Shown here: positions 1 to 6,796 of the stretch, piece by piece
Numbering within the stretch: the stretch's first letter is position 1
Layout of the letters: each line of letters opens with the position of its first letter
Assembly: GCA_036397635.1 (NCBI GenBank)
Contig: DASWIP010000135.1
Location: 1-28,980 of the forward strand
Direction: 5' to 3'
DNA: 28,980 nucleotides
Source: DASWIP01 sp036397635
Lineage (GTDB): Bacteria; Actinomycetota; AC-67
Made by a program: the position numbers and the translations under genes
The notes under the pieces: generated by a model
Databases searched by the model: none
The model's input: only the letters and a program-made list of their open reading frames with translations
Told to the model about the DNA's origin: nothing

Positions 1-1
1 G

Positions 2-181
2 CAGGAGGCCAAGGGTCTGGAGTTCGACCGCGTCATCGTCGTCGAACCCGCGCGCATCGTCGGCGGCACCGCGCACGGGATGCGCGCGCTGTACGTGGCG
101 ATCACGCGCGCGACCAAGCACGTGACGATCGCGCACGCCGAACCGCTGCCCGACGCGCTCATCCCGCGCGCCGGACGCTAG
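2..181 (+). CDS. C-terminal end of a UvrD/HelD-like superfamily 1 helicase (partial)
   Basis: The window opens inside this gene; only the last 59 codons are present, ending at TAG (179-181). Two helicase signatures are visible: KGLEFDRVIVVEP (superfamily 1 motif V region) and ALYVAITRATKHVTI (motif VI, with the arginine that contacts ATP). The tail IAHAEPLPDAL after motif VI resembles the end of actinobacterial HelD-type proteins, which free stalled RNA polymerase from DNA. That subfamily call is from memory and is an inference; an ordinary UvrD-like helicase is the alternative. The N-terminal domains that would decide lie outside the window. Confidence 0.8.
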   Translation, partial: QEAKGLEFDRVIVVEPARIVGGTAHGMRALYVAITRATKHVTIAHAEPLPDALIPRAGR

Positions 182-209
182 CCCCAGCGGCGATACTGCG
201 ACGAGAGGA

Positions 210-2198
210 TCAGTACTGCGTGACGCAGCGCAGGGCGTCCTGGTCCGCACACGACGGCGCGTCACCACCCAACGGCACCGAGAACCTGGCCGCCTCGAAC
301 GGGATCACCGGCAGGGTGAGCTTCGATCGCTCGCCGAAGAACACCGTGTTGATGCCCACGGGTCGCTTCGGGACGTAGGCGTAGTAGTTGTCGAACAGCG
401 GCGGCGCCGTGACCAACACGTGCAGCTTGTGGTCCGTCCGGAACACGTGCCCCAGTGGCCAAACCTCGACGAGCAGCTGGTACCGCTCGCCGGGCGTCAG
501 CCAGTCCGCCTGCGCGTGGGGGCGGTACGGCCGGTACATCAGCGCGCCGGGCGCGTTGCAGCTGACGTGGGCATTCGCCGCGGCCGGGTCGACGCAGTCG
601 GAGTTCGACGGGATGATCGCGCGGTGCGCCGCGCGCAGCAGGCCGCGCTGCAGGTACGCGCGCGTCCCGTCGGGGGCTTCGTCGATCACCTCGACGTAGA
701 GCTCCGTGTCGATCGCGGTGGCCGAGAGATCGATCTCGGCCATGATCGGCCCGGCGATGATCAGGTCCTCGGTCATCGGCGCCGACTCGAAGTGCAGCGC
801 GTCGGGGCCCTCCGCGGTGGTCAACGGTGTCCCGGCGGTCGTGCCGAACTCGCGGAACCAGCCATGCCGGATGCTGCCCGAGAAGTACTCGGCGCTTCCG
901 CCGGCCGGCGCCGTGTCGCTGAGAGCGCCCTCGGCGTCGAGGTAGTACGACCGCCAGTCCGTCTCGGGGAGCGGGAAGTCGGTCGAGTCGATGATCCCGT
1001 TCGGCCGGCCCTTGCGCTCGCCCGGCGGATCGGAGCCGACGTCGGTGGACTCGAGGTAGACGCGCACGCGGCGCGCCGGATCGATCTTGGGATCCGAAAG
1101 TCCGTCGCCGAACTGCACGCCGTACAGATGGTGGTTCAGCCAGTCGACGCGGTCGCGGGTGATGTTCGTCGGGTAGAAGACGCCCCCGCTCAGGTTGGCG
1201 TACAGGCCTGCGGTGTCGTGGTTGCCGTTGGTGAGCACGAGCCGCTTCTCGGTGGTGATCGCCTCCCAGACGTGGCTCGGGCCGCGCGGCCCGGTCTGCT
1301 CGTCCTGGTATGCGCCGACGATATGCACCGGAACATCGATCTTGGCGATCTGGTTGATCAACGAGCGTGAGCGATACCAGTCGGTATCGGTGTCCGAGAC
1401 CCCCTGGATGATCGCGTCGTTGAGCACCGTGCGGTTCTTCTGGGTCACCGCTTCTGCGCACTCGACGGCCTGGCCCTCGTAGCCTTCGGCGATGGGACGG
1501 TAGAGGCGCGGCAGAAGGCCGCCGCCGACGTCGTAGGCGGTGCGGATGCCGCCGGTCCACAGCAGCGGGAATCCGTAGTTGCTGACGCCGCCCGGGTAGA
1601 CGATGCCGCGGTACAGGTCATCGATCAGACCCGAGACCGAGATGACGCGCAGGTGCTCGGGCTGCGCAGCCGCGATCAGCGTTCCGGTGAGGCCGCCGTA
1701 GGAGTGCCCGATGAGTCCGACGTCGCCGTTGGACCACGGCTGCTCGGGGATCCAGTTGTCGATGATGTACTTGCCGTCCAGCGCGCCCTGCCACGTGAAC
1801 AGGTCGAACTCCCCGCCGGAGCAACCGCTCCCCCGCACGCTGGCGTGCACGACGGCGTACTCATTGCCCTGGTACTCGTCATCGAAATGGCGGGTGAGCT
1901 GCCGCGAATCGTCTTCGAGCGTGCCACAGGGGAACTCGTGTCCGCAGAGCGTGCCGCGGTCGTCCGCGGCCGCGCCGCCGCCGTCGTAGCCCGACATCTC
2001 GAAGATGGCGGGGCAACCGTCCGGGTGAGCCTCGGGATCCAGGCATGCGTCCGGCACCGCGACCGAGACCGCGATCTTGACGCCGTCGGGCATGGTGACG
2101 AACTCGTAGCCGGACGGCCCTTCGGCGCCGGCGACGACGGTGGTCAGAACGGTCGCGCCGACCAGCAGCGCGAGCGCGAGCGACGATGTCTTACGCAT
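210..2198 (-). CDS. Secreted CocE/NonD-family (S15-type) alpha/beta hydrolase
   Basis: A 662-residue exported hydrolase. An N-terminal signal peptide (basic MRK, hydrophobic stretch to about residue 23, then AGAEG) sends it out of the cell. The alpha/beta-hydrolase core has the nucleophile elbow GHSYGG (Ser166), a likely acid at Asp299 (GAYQDEQTG) and a likely catalytic His327 (NGNHD). This matches the cocaine esterase / X-Pro dipeptidyl-peptidase (S15) fold. The C-terminal third, from about residue 430, corresponds to the jelly-roll domain of this family. Members hydrolyse esters, amides or N-terminal X-Pro dipeptides, and the actual substrate cannot be read from sequence. Several Cys pairs suit an extracellular protein. 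A good ribosome site (GGGAGGA) precedes the ATG. It lies 69 bp after the LAL regulator on the same strand, so co-transcription is likely. Confidence 0.88.
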   Translation of the reverse strand: MRKTSSLALALLVGATVLTTVVAGAEGPSGYEFVTMPDGVKIAVSVAVPDACLDPEAHPDGCPAIFEMSGYDGGGAAADDRGTLCGHEFPCGTLEDDSRQLTRHFDDEYQGNEYAVVHASVRGSGCSGGEFDLFTWQGALDGKYIIDNWIPEQPWSNGDVGLIGHSYGGLTGTLIAAAQPEHLRVISVSGLIDDLYRGIVYPGGVSNYGFPLLWTGGIRTAYDVGGGLLPRLYRPIAEGYEGQAVECAEAVTQKNRTVLNDAIIQGVSDTDTDWYRSRSLINQIAKIDVPVHIVGAYQDEQTGPRGPSHVWEAITTEKRLVLTNGNHDTAGLYANLSGGVFYPTNITRDRVDWLNHHLYGVQFGDGLSDPKIDPARRVRVYLESTDVGSDPPGERKGRPNGIIDSTDFPLPETDWRSYYLDAEGALSDTAPAGGSAEYFSGSIRHGWFREFGTTAGTPLTTAEGPDALHFESAPMTEDLIIAGPIMAEIDLSATAIDTELYVEVIDEAPDGTRAYLQRGLLRAAHRAIIPSNSDCVDPAAANAHVSCNAPGALMYRPYRPHAQADWLTPGERYQLLVEVWPLGHVFRTDHKLHVLVTAPPLFDNYYAYVPKRPVGINTVFFGERSKLTLPVIPFEAARFSVPLGGDAPSCADQDALRCVTQY

Positions 2199-2267
2199 GA
2201 CGGGATCCTCCCGGAGTTTGCCTGTGGGGTTCGCCCTCTGGATTCGGGACCGGGAGGGAGACTCCTG

Positions 2268-4862
2268 CTAGTCGTCGAGGCGCCTGACGTATCGGTGCAG
2301 CTCAGAGCGCCGCCGCGCGCCGGTACGAGCCAGGATGTTCTCGATGTGCTTCTTGATGGTCCCAGGGCTGAGCACCAGTCGCTCGGCGATCTGCGCGTTC
2401 GTCAGGCCTTGAACGGCCAGCTCGAGCACCTCGCGCTCCCGCTCGGTCACCTCGCCGGGCTCGCGCCGACGCCGGATCGGCCCCCGGCCGCTCAGCCACC
2501 CGGCGGTCTCCTTGGCCGAGGGAACGGCGCCGAGCAGATCGAAAGCCTGGTGGGCCGCGCGCGCAGCCTCGATCGCGTCCCGCCGCCGGCGTACCCGCCA
2601 CAGCGCCTCTGCGGCGGTGCGCATCGCGCGCGCCTGCTCGAACACCACGCTCGATGGCTCGCTGCGCCACGGGTCGAGCAGCGCCACCGCCCCCGCGTTG
2701 TCCCCCTCCGCGAGTGCGACCTCGGCGCGCAGCCTCGCGATCGTCACCGCACGGATCGGATCCTGCGCGAGCACTTCGGCGGTCGCCAGGTGATGCTTCG
2801 CGTCCTGCATCCGATCACACGCCAACGCCGCGTCGACCATCGTGGTCGAGAACAGCGGCACGTCCACGGTCGCGTAGGGCGTCAGCACCTCTATCGCTTC
2901 CGTGGGTGATCCCGACGTCATCAGCGCGATCGCGAGCGCGTTATGGATGTCGCCGGACACATCGAACGGGGCGAGCGTGCGCGCCGTGCGCGCCGCGCGC
3001 GATCCCACGTCGAGCGCGCGCGCGAGCCGTCCGCGCCAAGCGTCGAGGCTGACCGCGCACGCCTGCAGCCGCCAGAGGCGCACCATGATGCCGCCCCGCT
3101 CGGCCTCGGGGATCGCCATCGCGAGCGCGCGTTCGGCGGCGTGCCACTCGCCGATCAGGACCCGGGCCCACGCCAGGTTGTTGAGCATGAACAGCTGCCC
3201 GGTCCCCGGCTCGCTGCGATCCAATCCTTCCTCGAGGAGCCGGCAGGTCTCGTTCAGATCACCCTCGATGTACGGGAACATGGCGAGCAGGCCGAACGCG
3301 GTCGGCACGCCCCGCGCGGTCATCTCCTCGAGGTCCGCGCGCGCTTCCTCGCTCCGACCGAAAGAGATCAGCAGGCTCGCCAGCCGGAGGGTGAGGTCGT
3401 CGCGCTGCTCGTCGGGCGTCTCGGCGATCGTCGCGCGCAGGGTCGCGATGCCCTGGTCATGATCACCGAGCAGGGAGGCCAGCTCGGCGCGACCCACCGC
3501 CGCCGCCCGAACCGCAGCCGCGTCGGCGTCGAGCCGGATCACCTCGTCGTAGCGATCGATCGCCGCCTTCGGATCGGCGCGGGAGAGCGCGCGCGCCCAT
3601 TCGAGCAGCGCCGCCGATCGGCCAACCGGATCTCCTCCGCGCCGATCCGCCAGCACACCCCACCACGCCGCGGCGCGGGCCGCGTCGCCCTCGATCGTCG
3701 CTTCGGCGGCAGCATGTTCGACGATCTGGTCCAACGTTTCCGGCGGCGTGAGCGCGCGCACCGCATGGTGTGCTCGCTGATCCGGCCCAAGCTCCAACGC
3801 GAGCAGCGCCTCGTGCAGCCCGGCGACCAGCGCCGCGTCGGCCCGGCCGAGTACGGCTTCCCCATGGAGCTGATGCGCCAACTGGAACCGCGGAGGCACG
3901 ACCGTCTGCTCGGGAACCACCCAGGCGTAAGATCCCAGCCCGGTCAGCGCGCCCGTGATCGCGGACGAGGCCAGCCCCGTGGCGGTGCAGAGCTCCTCGA
4001 AGGTCAGCGCGCGATCAACGAGCGCGAGGCAGCGGGCGACGAGCAGCTCCTCCGGCTTGAGGTCCGCCGCGGCGGCAGCCAGCGTCTCCGCCAGCGTGGT
4101 CGAGACCTGCGCGCGATCCTCGTCGAGCACGTAGCAGCCGCCGATCATCATGATCGCGCCTTCGGCCTGCCAGCGACGGAGCAGCTCCACCATGAACAGT
4201 GGAACGCCCAGCGTCTGCGAATGCAGCTCGGTTGCTAAGGACGGAAGCACATCTCCACCCAGACGCATGCCGGCGATCGCGGATACCTCGTCCAAAGACA
4301 TCCCGTCGAGATCCACCGTGGCCAGGGGAAGTTCGCCATGCGACTCCATCCCCGTGGGGAGACCGTCCGGCTCATCGCCCGTGCGCCAGGTGCAGACCAG
4401 GCCGATCCGCCCGCCGGCGAGCCGGATCGCGTCGAGCACGACGCGCCTTGCCTCGGGCACCACCGACCGGAGGTCGTCCACCGCGACCAGCGCGCAGCCA
4501 TCGCCCACGGCTCGATCGAGCTGCTCGGCCAGCGCGATGACCGCAGACTCATGGGATCCTGTTGCGTCCGGCGCCAAGGCGGTAGCGTGCAAGCCTTCGA
4601 GGATCTGCTGCACGAGCACCATCATCGGGAGTGGGATGCTCGACGGCGGCCGGATCAGGGTCGAGCGGACCCCGCGCGCGGCAGCCTCGGGAAGCATCCA
4701 GCGCAGCAGGTGGGTCTTGCCCATCCCGGGCCGTCCCCGGATGACAACGACGCCACGCTCACCGGCGAGCAGCTGCTCGATCGATGCGATCAGGCGCGAG
4801 CGCTCAGCATGGCGACCGGCCAGCTCGGGGACCTGATCTCGCCGCGCCGTCTCTGCGCGCAT
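2268..4862 (-). CDS. Large ATP-binding LuxR-family transcriptional regulator (LAL type)
   Basis: An 864-residue regulator of the LAL/MalT-like class: an N-terminal P-loop ATPase, a long helical middle and a C-terminal LuxR helix-turn-helix. The Walker A motif GRPGMGKT is at residues 43-50 and Walker B ALVAVDD at 125-131. The region from about 380 to 790 is Ala/Arg/Glu-rich and helical, typical of the TPR-like sensor part. The DNA-binding domain (about 804-858) contains LTNAQIAERLVLSPGTIKKHI. Family members usually switch on a nearby operon when a ligand is sensed. Here the neighbours are a small secreted Cys protein 21 bp upstream and a secreted hydrolase 69 bp downstream, all on the minus strand, so these are the first target candidates. 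The purine-rich stretch GGGGGAG sits about 12 nt before the ATG, a little far for a Shine-Dalgarno sequence. Confidence 0.92.
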   Translation of the reverse strand: MRAETARRDQVPELAGRHAERSRLIASIEQLLAGERGVVVIRGRPGMGKTHLLRWMLPEAAARGVRSTLIRPPSSIPLPMMVLVQQILEGLHATALAPDATGSHESAVIALAEQLDRAVGDGCALVAVDDLRSVVPEARRVVLDAIRLAGGRIGLVCTWRTGDEPDGLPTGMESHGELPLATVDLDGMSLDEVSAIAGMRLGGDVLPSLATELHSQTLGVPLFMVELLRRWQAEGAIMMIGGCYVLDEDRAQVSTTLAETLAAAAADLKPEELLVARCLALVDRALTFEELCTATGLASSAITGALTGLGSYAWVVPEQTVVPPRFQLAHQLHGEAVLGRADAALVAGLHEALLALELGPDQRAHHAVRALTPPETLDQIVEHAAAEATIEGDAARAAAWWGVLADRRGGDPVGRSAALLEWARALSRADPKAAIDRYDEVIRLDADAAAVRAAAVGRAELASLLGDHDQGIATLRATIAETPDEQRDDLTLRLASLLISFGRSEEARADLEEMTARGVPTAFGLLAMFPYIEGDLNETCRLLEEGLDRSEPGTGQLFMLNNLAWARVLIGEWHAAERALAMAIPEAERGGIMVRLWRLQACAVSLDAWRGRLARALDVGSRAARTARTLAPFDVSGDIHNALAIALMTSGSPTEAIEVLTPYATVDVPLFSTTMVDAALACDRMQDAKHHLATAEVLAQDPIRAVTIARLRAEVALAEGDNAGAVALLDPWRSEPSSVVFEQARAMRTAAEALWRVRRRRDAIEAARAAHQAFDLLGAVPSAKETAGWLSGRGPIRRRREPGEVTEREREVLELAVQGLTNAQIAERLVLSPGTIKKHIENILARTGARRRSELHRYVRRLDD

Positions 4863-4883
4863 CAGCCGATGCCACTCCCCCGC

Positions 4884-5108
4884 CTAGCGGCTGGATGGCT
4901 CGGCATCCGGCCCCGGGCAGCGCTCCCCAGTCGCGGTCTCGCAGACGTCGTTCAGGATCTCGAAGATCCAGTCGGCGCATGGGCCGGCGCCGCATTTCAC
5001 AGGGGCCTCGGGACTGGCCACGGCGCTGCTCAACCCGGCGGCCGCGATGGCGAAAGCGGCCAAGCCGACACGAACCCGACCGGAGGTTCCCTTGAGTCCG
5101 CCCCTCAT
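4884..5108 (-). CDS. Small secreted four-cysteine protein, unknown function
   Basis: A 74-residue protein I do not recognise. I start it at the ATG at 5106-5108, because AGGGGGAGCG lies directly upstream; a longer in-frame start at 5180 has no such support and would place the signal peptide internally. Residues 1 to about 31 form a signal peptide (Arg/Lys-rich start, LAAFAIAAAGL core, AVA cleavage-type end). The mature part is only about 43 residues and carries four Cys in two pairs, C-x4-C (CGAGPC) and C-x7-C (CETATGERC), which could form two disulfides after export. The sequence PCADWIFEILNDVC between them looks helical. It is the first gene of a minus-strand set with the LAL regulator and the CocE-type hydrolase, so it may be a secreted effector or sensor partner; that is inference only. 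Confidence 0.65.
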   Translation of the reverse strand: MRGGLKGTSGRVRVGLAAFAIAAAGLSSAVASPEAPVKCGAGPCADWIFEILNDVCETATGERCPGPDAEPSSR

Positions 5109-5137
5109 CGCTCCCCCTCGCCGTGGTCGGTTCGTTA

Positions 5138-5167
5138 AGTATGACCGATTCGCCGGGACCACGACAA
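5138..5167 (-). promoter_or_regulatory. Putative sigma-70-type promoter for the small secreted protein / LAL / hydrolase genes
   Basis: On the minus strand, TTGTCG (5167-5162) and CATACT (5143-5138) match the -35 and -10 consensus at four of six bases each. The spacer is 18 bp, and the -10 ends 29 bp before the ATG of the small secreted gene. No other promoter-like pair stands out before the LAL regulator, which fits one transcript for all three genes. This is sequence inspection only. Confidence 0.4.
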
Positions 5168-5373
5168 GGGCCTGCCACATCCTTTACCGAACCCTGACCG
5201 GCTCCTTCCGGCAGGCTGGCCGGCGCGGCGCTGCTCGGCGTGGTGGGTGGCCTGTCGATCGCGGCCGCTGTCGGAGGCGGAGCCCCGCAGCCCGGCGGGA
5301 CACACTCAGCGGGAACCGTGGCCCAAGCCACCTTCGGGCGCTGGGCGATGCCCTGTCATTCGGTCCCGAACGA

Positions 5374-5379
5374 TAGGAT
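5374..5379 (+). promoter_or_regulatory. Putative -10 element of a (near-)leaderless MarR transcript
   Basis: TAGGAT lies 6 nt before the GTG start of the MarR gene. At that spacing transcription would begin at or very near the start codon, and no clear Shine-Dalgarno sequence is present. The same arrangement precedes three other genes in the window (starts at 10675, 15786 and 17996). Confidence 0.4.
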
Positions 5380-5385
5380 GGCTCC

Positions 5386-5877
5386 GTGGTCAAGGACACA
5401 GGCATCAGGGTCGGCCGGGAGCTGGAGCGCGAGTTCCCCGGCGCCGATCATCGCGCGACCGGGGCCATCATCAACCTGGCGCGAACCGAGAGCCTGATCG
5501 TCGGCCGGCTGTCCGAGCACCTGCGCGCCTACGACCTGACCGTGGGCACGTTCAACGTGCTGATGATCTTGCGAGGCGCCGAAGGGCCGCTGTGCCCGTG
5601 GGAGATCAGCGAGCGCCGTCTGGTGGCGCGCGGCACCGTCACCGGACTGCTGGACTCGCTCGAGAAGCGCGGCCTGATCCGCCGGGACCCTCATCCCGAG
5701 GACCGACGGATGATCAACGTAGAGCTGACGATCAAAGCGCGTGAGCTGCTCGACCGCCTGCTTCCGGGGTTCCACGCGTACGAGGCAGCGCTGCTGCGAG
5801 GCCTCAGCCAGCGCGAGAAGGACACGCTGATCGACCTGCTCGGCAAGCTCCAAGCCGGTCTTCCGTCCGAGGGCTGA
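5386..5877 (+). CDS. MarR-family winged-helix transcriptional regulator
   Basis: A 163-residue MarR-type repressor or activator. The central winged helix runs from about residue 45 to 125. It includes LTVGTFNVLMIL, the recognition-helix region RRLVARGTVTGLLDSLEKRGLI, and the classical wing motif RRDPHPEDRRMINVELT, where the DxRxxxxxLT pattern is diagnostic. Flanking helices form the usual dimer interface. MarR proteins bind short palindromes as dimers and release them when they bind a small ligand or are oxidised. A perfect 9+9 palindrome lies between this gene and the downstream yceI-like gene, so regulation of that gene is the simplest reading. The start is GTG at 5386; an ATG at 5378 is out of frame. 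The last codons and stop are duplicated just downstream in a 32-bp tandem repeat. Confidence 0.93.
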   Translation: MVKDTGIRVGRELEREFPGADHRATGAIINLARTESLIVGRLSEHLRAYDLTVGTFNVLMILRGAEGPLCPWEISERRLVARGTVTGLLDSLEKRGLIRRDPHPEDRRMINVELTIKARELLDRLLPGFHAYEAALLRGLSQREKDTLIDLLGKLQAGLPSEG

Positions 5878-5936
5878 TCCGGTCCGCACCGCAGCCGCCC
5901 GAGGGCTGATCTGGTCCGCACCGCAGCCGCCCGAGG
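5867..5936. repeat. 32-bp tandem duplication spanning the MarR stop codon
   Basis: Two full copies (5867-5898 and 5899-5930) plus the first 6 bases of a third copy. The full copies differ at one base (GATCCGG against GATCTGG). Copy 1 contains the final codons and TGA stop of the MarR gene, and copy 2 repeats that TGA outside the gene. It looks like a slippage or unequal-crossover duplication. Confidence 0.85.
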
Positions 5937-5954
5937 ATCCGGGAATAATCATTA

Positions 5955-5975
5955 GGTCCCTAATCGTTAGGGACC
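5955..5975. promoter_or_regulatory. Perfect 21-bp palindrome, candidate MarR operator
   Basis: The arms GGTCCCTAA (5955-5963) and TTAGGGACC (5967-5975) are exact inverted repeats around a 3-nt centre TCG. It sits 48 bp before the yceI-like ATG and 77 bp after the MarR stop, in an AT-richer island that would also hold the promoter. Size, symmetry and place are those of a MarR dimer site. Binding is inferred, not shown. Confidence 0.6.
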
Positions 5976-6022
5976 ATATTGGATGCGCGGGAGAGGTTCG
6001 CGCGCGGAACAGGAGGCATCAC

Positions 6023-6598
6023 ATGAGCCAGGTTGTCACCACCCGAGCCCTCGATGGCGTGCGGCTTCCGACGTCGGGTCTGTGGGTCATCGATCCTGCC
6101 CACACCGCGATCACCGCGGTGGCGCGTCACATGATGGTCACCAAGGTGCGTGGACGTTTCGCGGGCTTCGAGGGCGCGATCCACGTCGACGAGGATCCAG
6201 ATCGCATCTGGGCCGAGGTCGAGATCGATTCGGCGTCCATCGACACGGGGAACCCGGGCCGAGACGAGCATCTCCGCTCCCCGGATTTCCTGGACGCGGA
6301 GCGCTTCCCGAAGATCCGCTTCCGCAGCACCGAGCTGCGCCGGACCGGCGACGACCGGTTCGAGTTGGACGGGGAGCTCACCATCAGGGATGTGACCAAG
6401 CCGGTGACCTTGGACGTCACCTACGGCGGGGTAAGCAACACGCCGTTCGGGGCGACCATCGTCGCGTTCTCAGCCAGCGGCCGGCTCGACCGTGAGGACT
6501 TCGGCATGACCTGGAATCAGGCGCTGGAGACCGGCGGCGTGCTGGTCAGCAAGACGCTCACCATCGAGCTCGAGGTTCAGGCAGCGCTCCAGACCTAG
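6023..6598 (+). CDS. YceI-family lipid/polyisoprenoid-binding protein
   Basis: A 191-residue YceI-like beta-barrel protein. Family hallmarks are the opening GLWVIDPAHTAITAVARHMMVTKVRGRF pattern (residues about 20-47, split here as WVIDPAHTAI and MMVTKVRGRF), the middle DEHLRSPDFLDAERFPKIRF and LTIRDVTKPVTLDVTY. Family members form a lipocalin-like barrel that holds a polyisoprenoid or similar lipid. No signal peptide is visible, so this member appears cytoplasmic, unlike the periplasmic E. coli protein. An AGGAGG ribosome site precedes the ATG. The gene follows the MarR regulator and a palindrome that probably controls it. The physiological ligand is unknown; in other bacteria the family is tied to stress responses. 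Confidence 0.9.
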   Translation: MSQVVTTRALDGVRLPTSGLWVIDPAHTAITAVARHMMVTKVRGRFAGFEGAIHVDEDPDRIWAEVEIDSASIDTGNPGRDEHLRSPDFLDAERFPKIRFRSTELRRTGDDRFELDGELTIRDVTKPVTLDVTYGGVSNTPFGATIVAFSASGRLDREDFGMTWNQALETGGVLVSKTLTIELEVQAALQT

Positions 6599-6657
6599 CC
6601 GGCGCGCGAGCCCGTCTTTGGCCGGCCCCCCCCCGAGCCAACCGAGTCGCGCGCCGG
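6599..6657. repeat. 11-bp inverted repeat with C9 tract directly after yceI
   Basis: CCGGCGCGCGA (6599-6609) and TCGCGCGCCGG (6647-6657) are exact inverted repeats with a 37-nt spacer. The spacer contains a run of nine C (6626-6634). The left arm starts at the base after the yceI stop. It may be part of a transcription end region. Confidence 0.5.
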
Positions 6658-6661
6658 AAGT

Positions 6662-6695
6662 GTGTGCGTGTGCCGTCCTGACGGCACACGCACAC
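6662..6695. terminator. Perfect 16-bp stem hairpin, probable bidirectional terminator
   Basis: GTGTGCGTGTGCCGTC (6662-6677) is followed after CT by its exact reverse complement (6680-6695). It lies between the convergent yceI and M4 peptidase genes, where a two-way terminator is expected. There is no T-tract on either side, so it would be an atypical terminator, or an mRNA-stabilising or protein-binding hairpin. Confidence 0.55.
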
Positions 6696-6723
6696 GATCC
6701 CCGGGAGCAACATGTCCTTGCTC

Positions 6724-6788
6724 GGGGACACGATCGTCTCGATCGCGAACCCTCAGGTCGGGGACGCGATCGTCCCGATCGCGTCCCC
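6724..6788. repeat. 36-bp-spaced direct repeat, second copy a perfect palindrome
   Basis: A unit of about 29 bp occurs at 6724-6752 and again at 6760-6788. The second copy is a perfect inverted repeat (GGGGACGCGATCG, 3-nt loop TCC, CGATCGCGTCCCC). The first has diverged at a few bases. It ends 9 bp before the M4 peptidase stop, so the palindromic copy could act as that gene's terminator. Confidence 0.55.
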
Positions 6789-6796
6789 TGCGCCGC

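Noticed and set aside
1653..2909. 418-codon plus-strand open frame across the hydrolase/LAL junction
   Set aside because: It is antisense to two well-supported genes and shows no domain or ribosome site.
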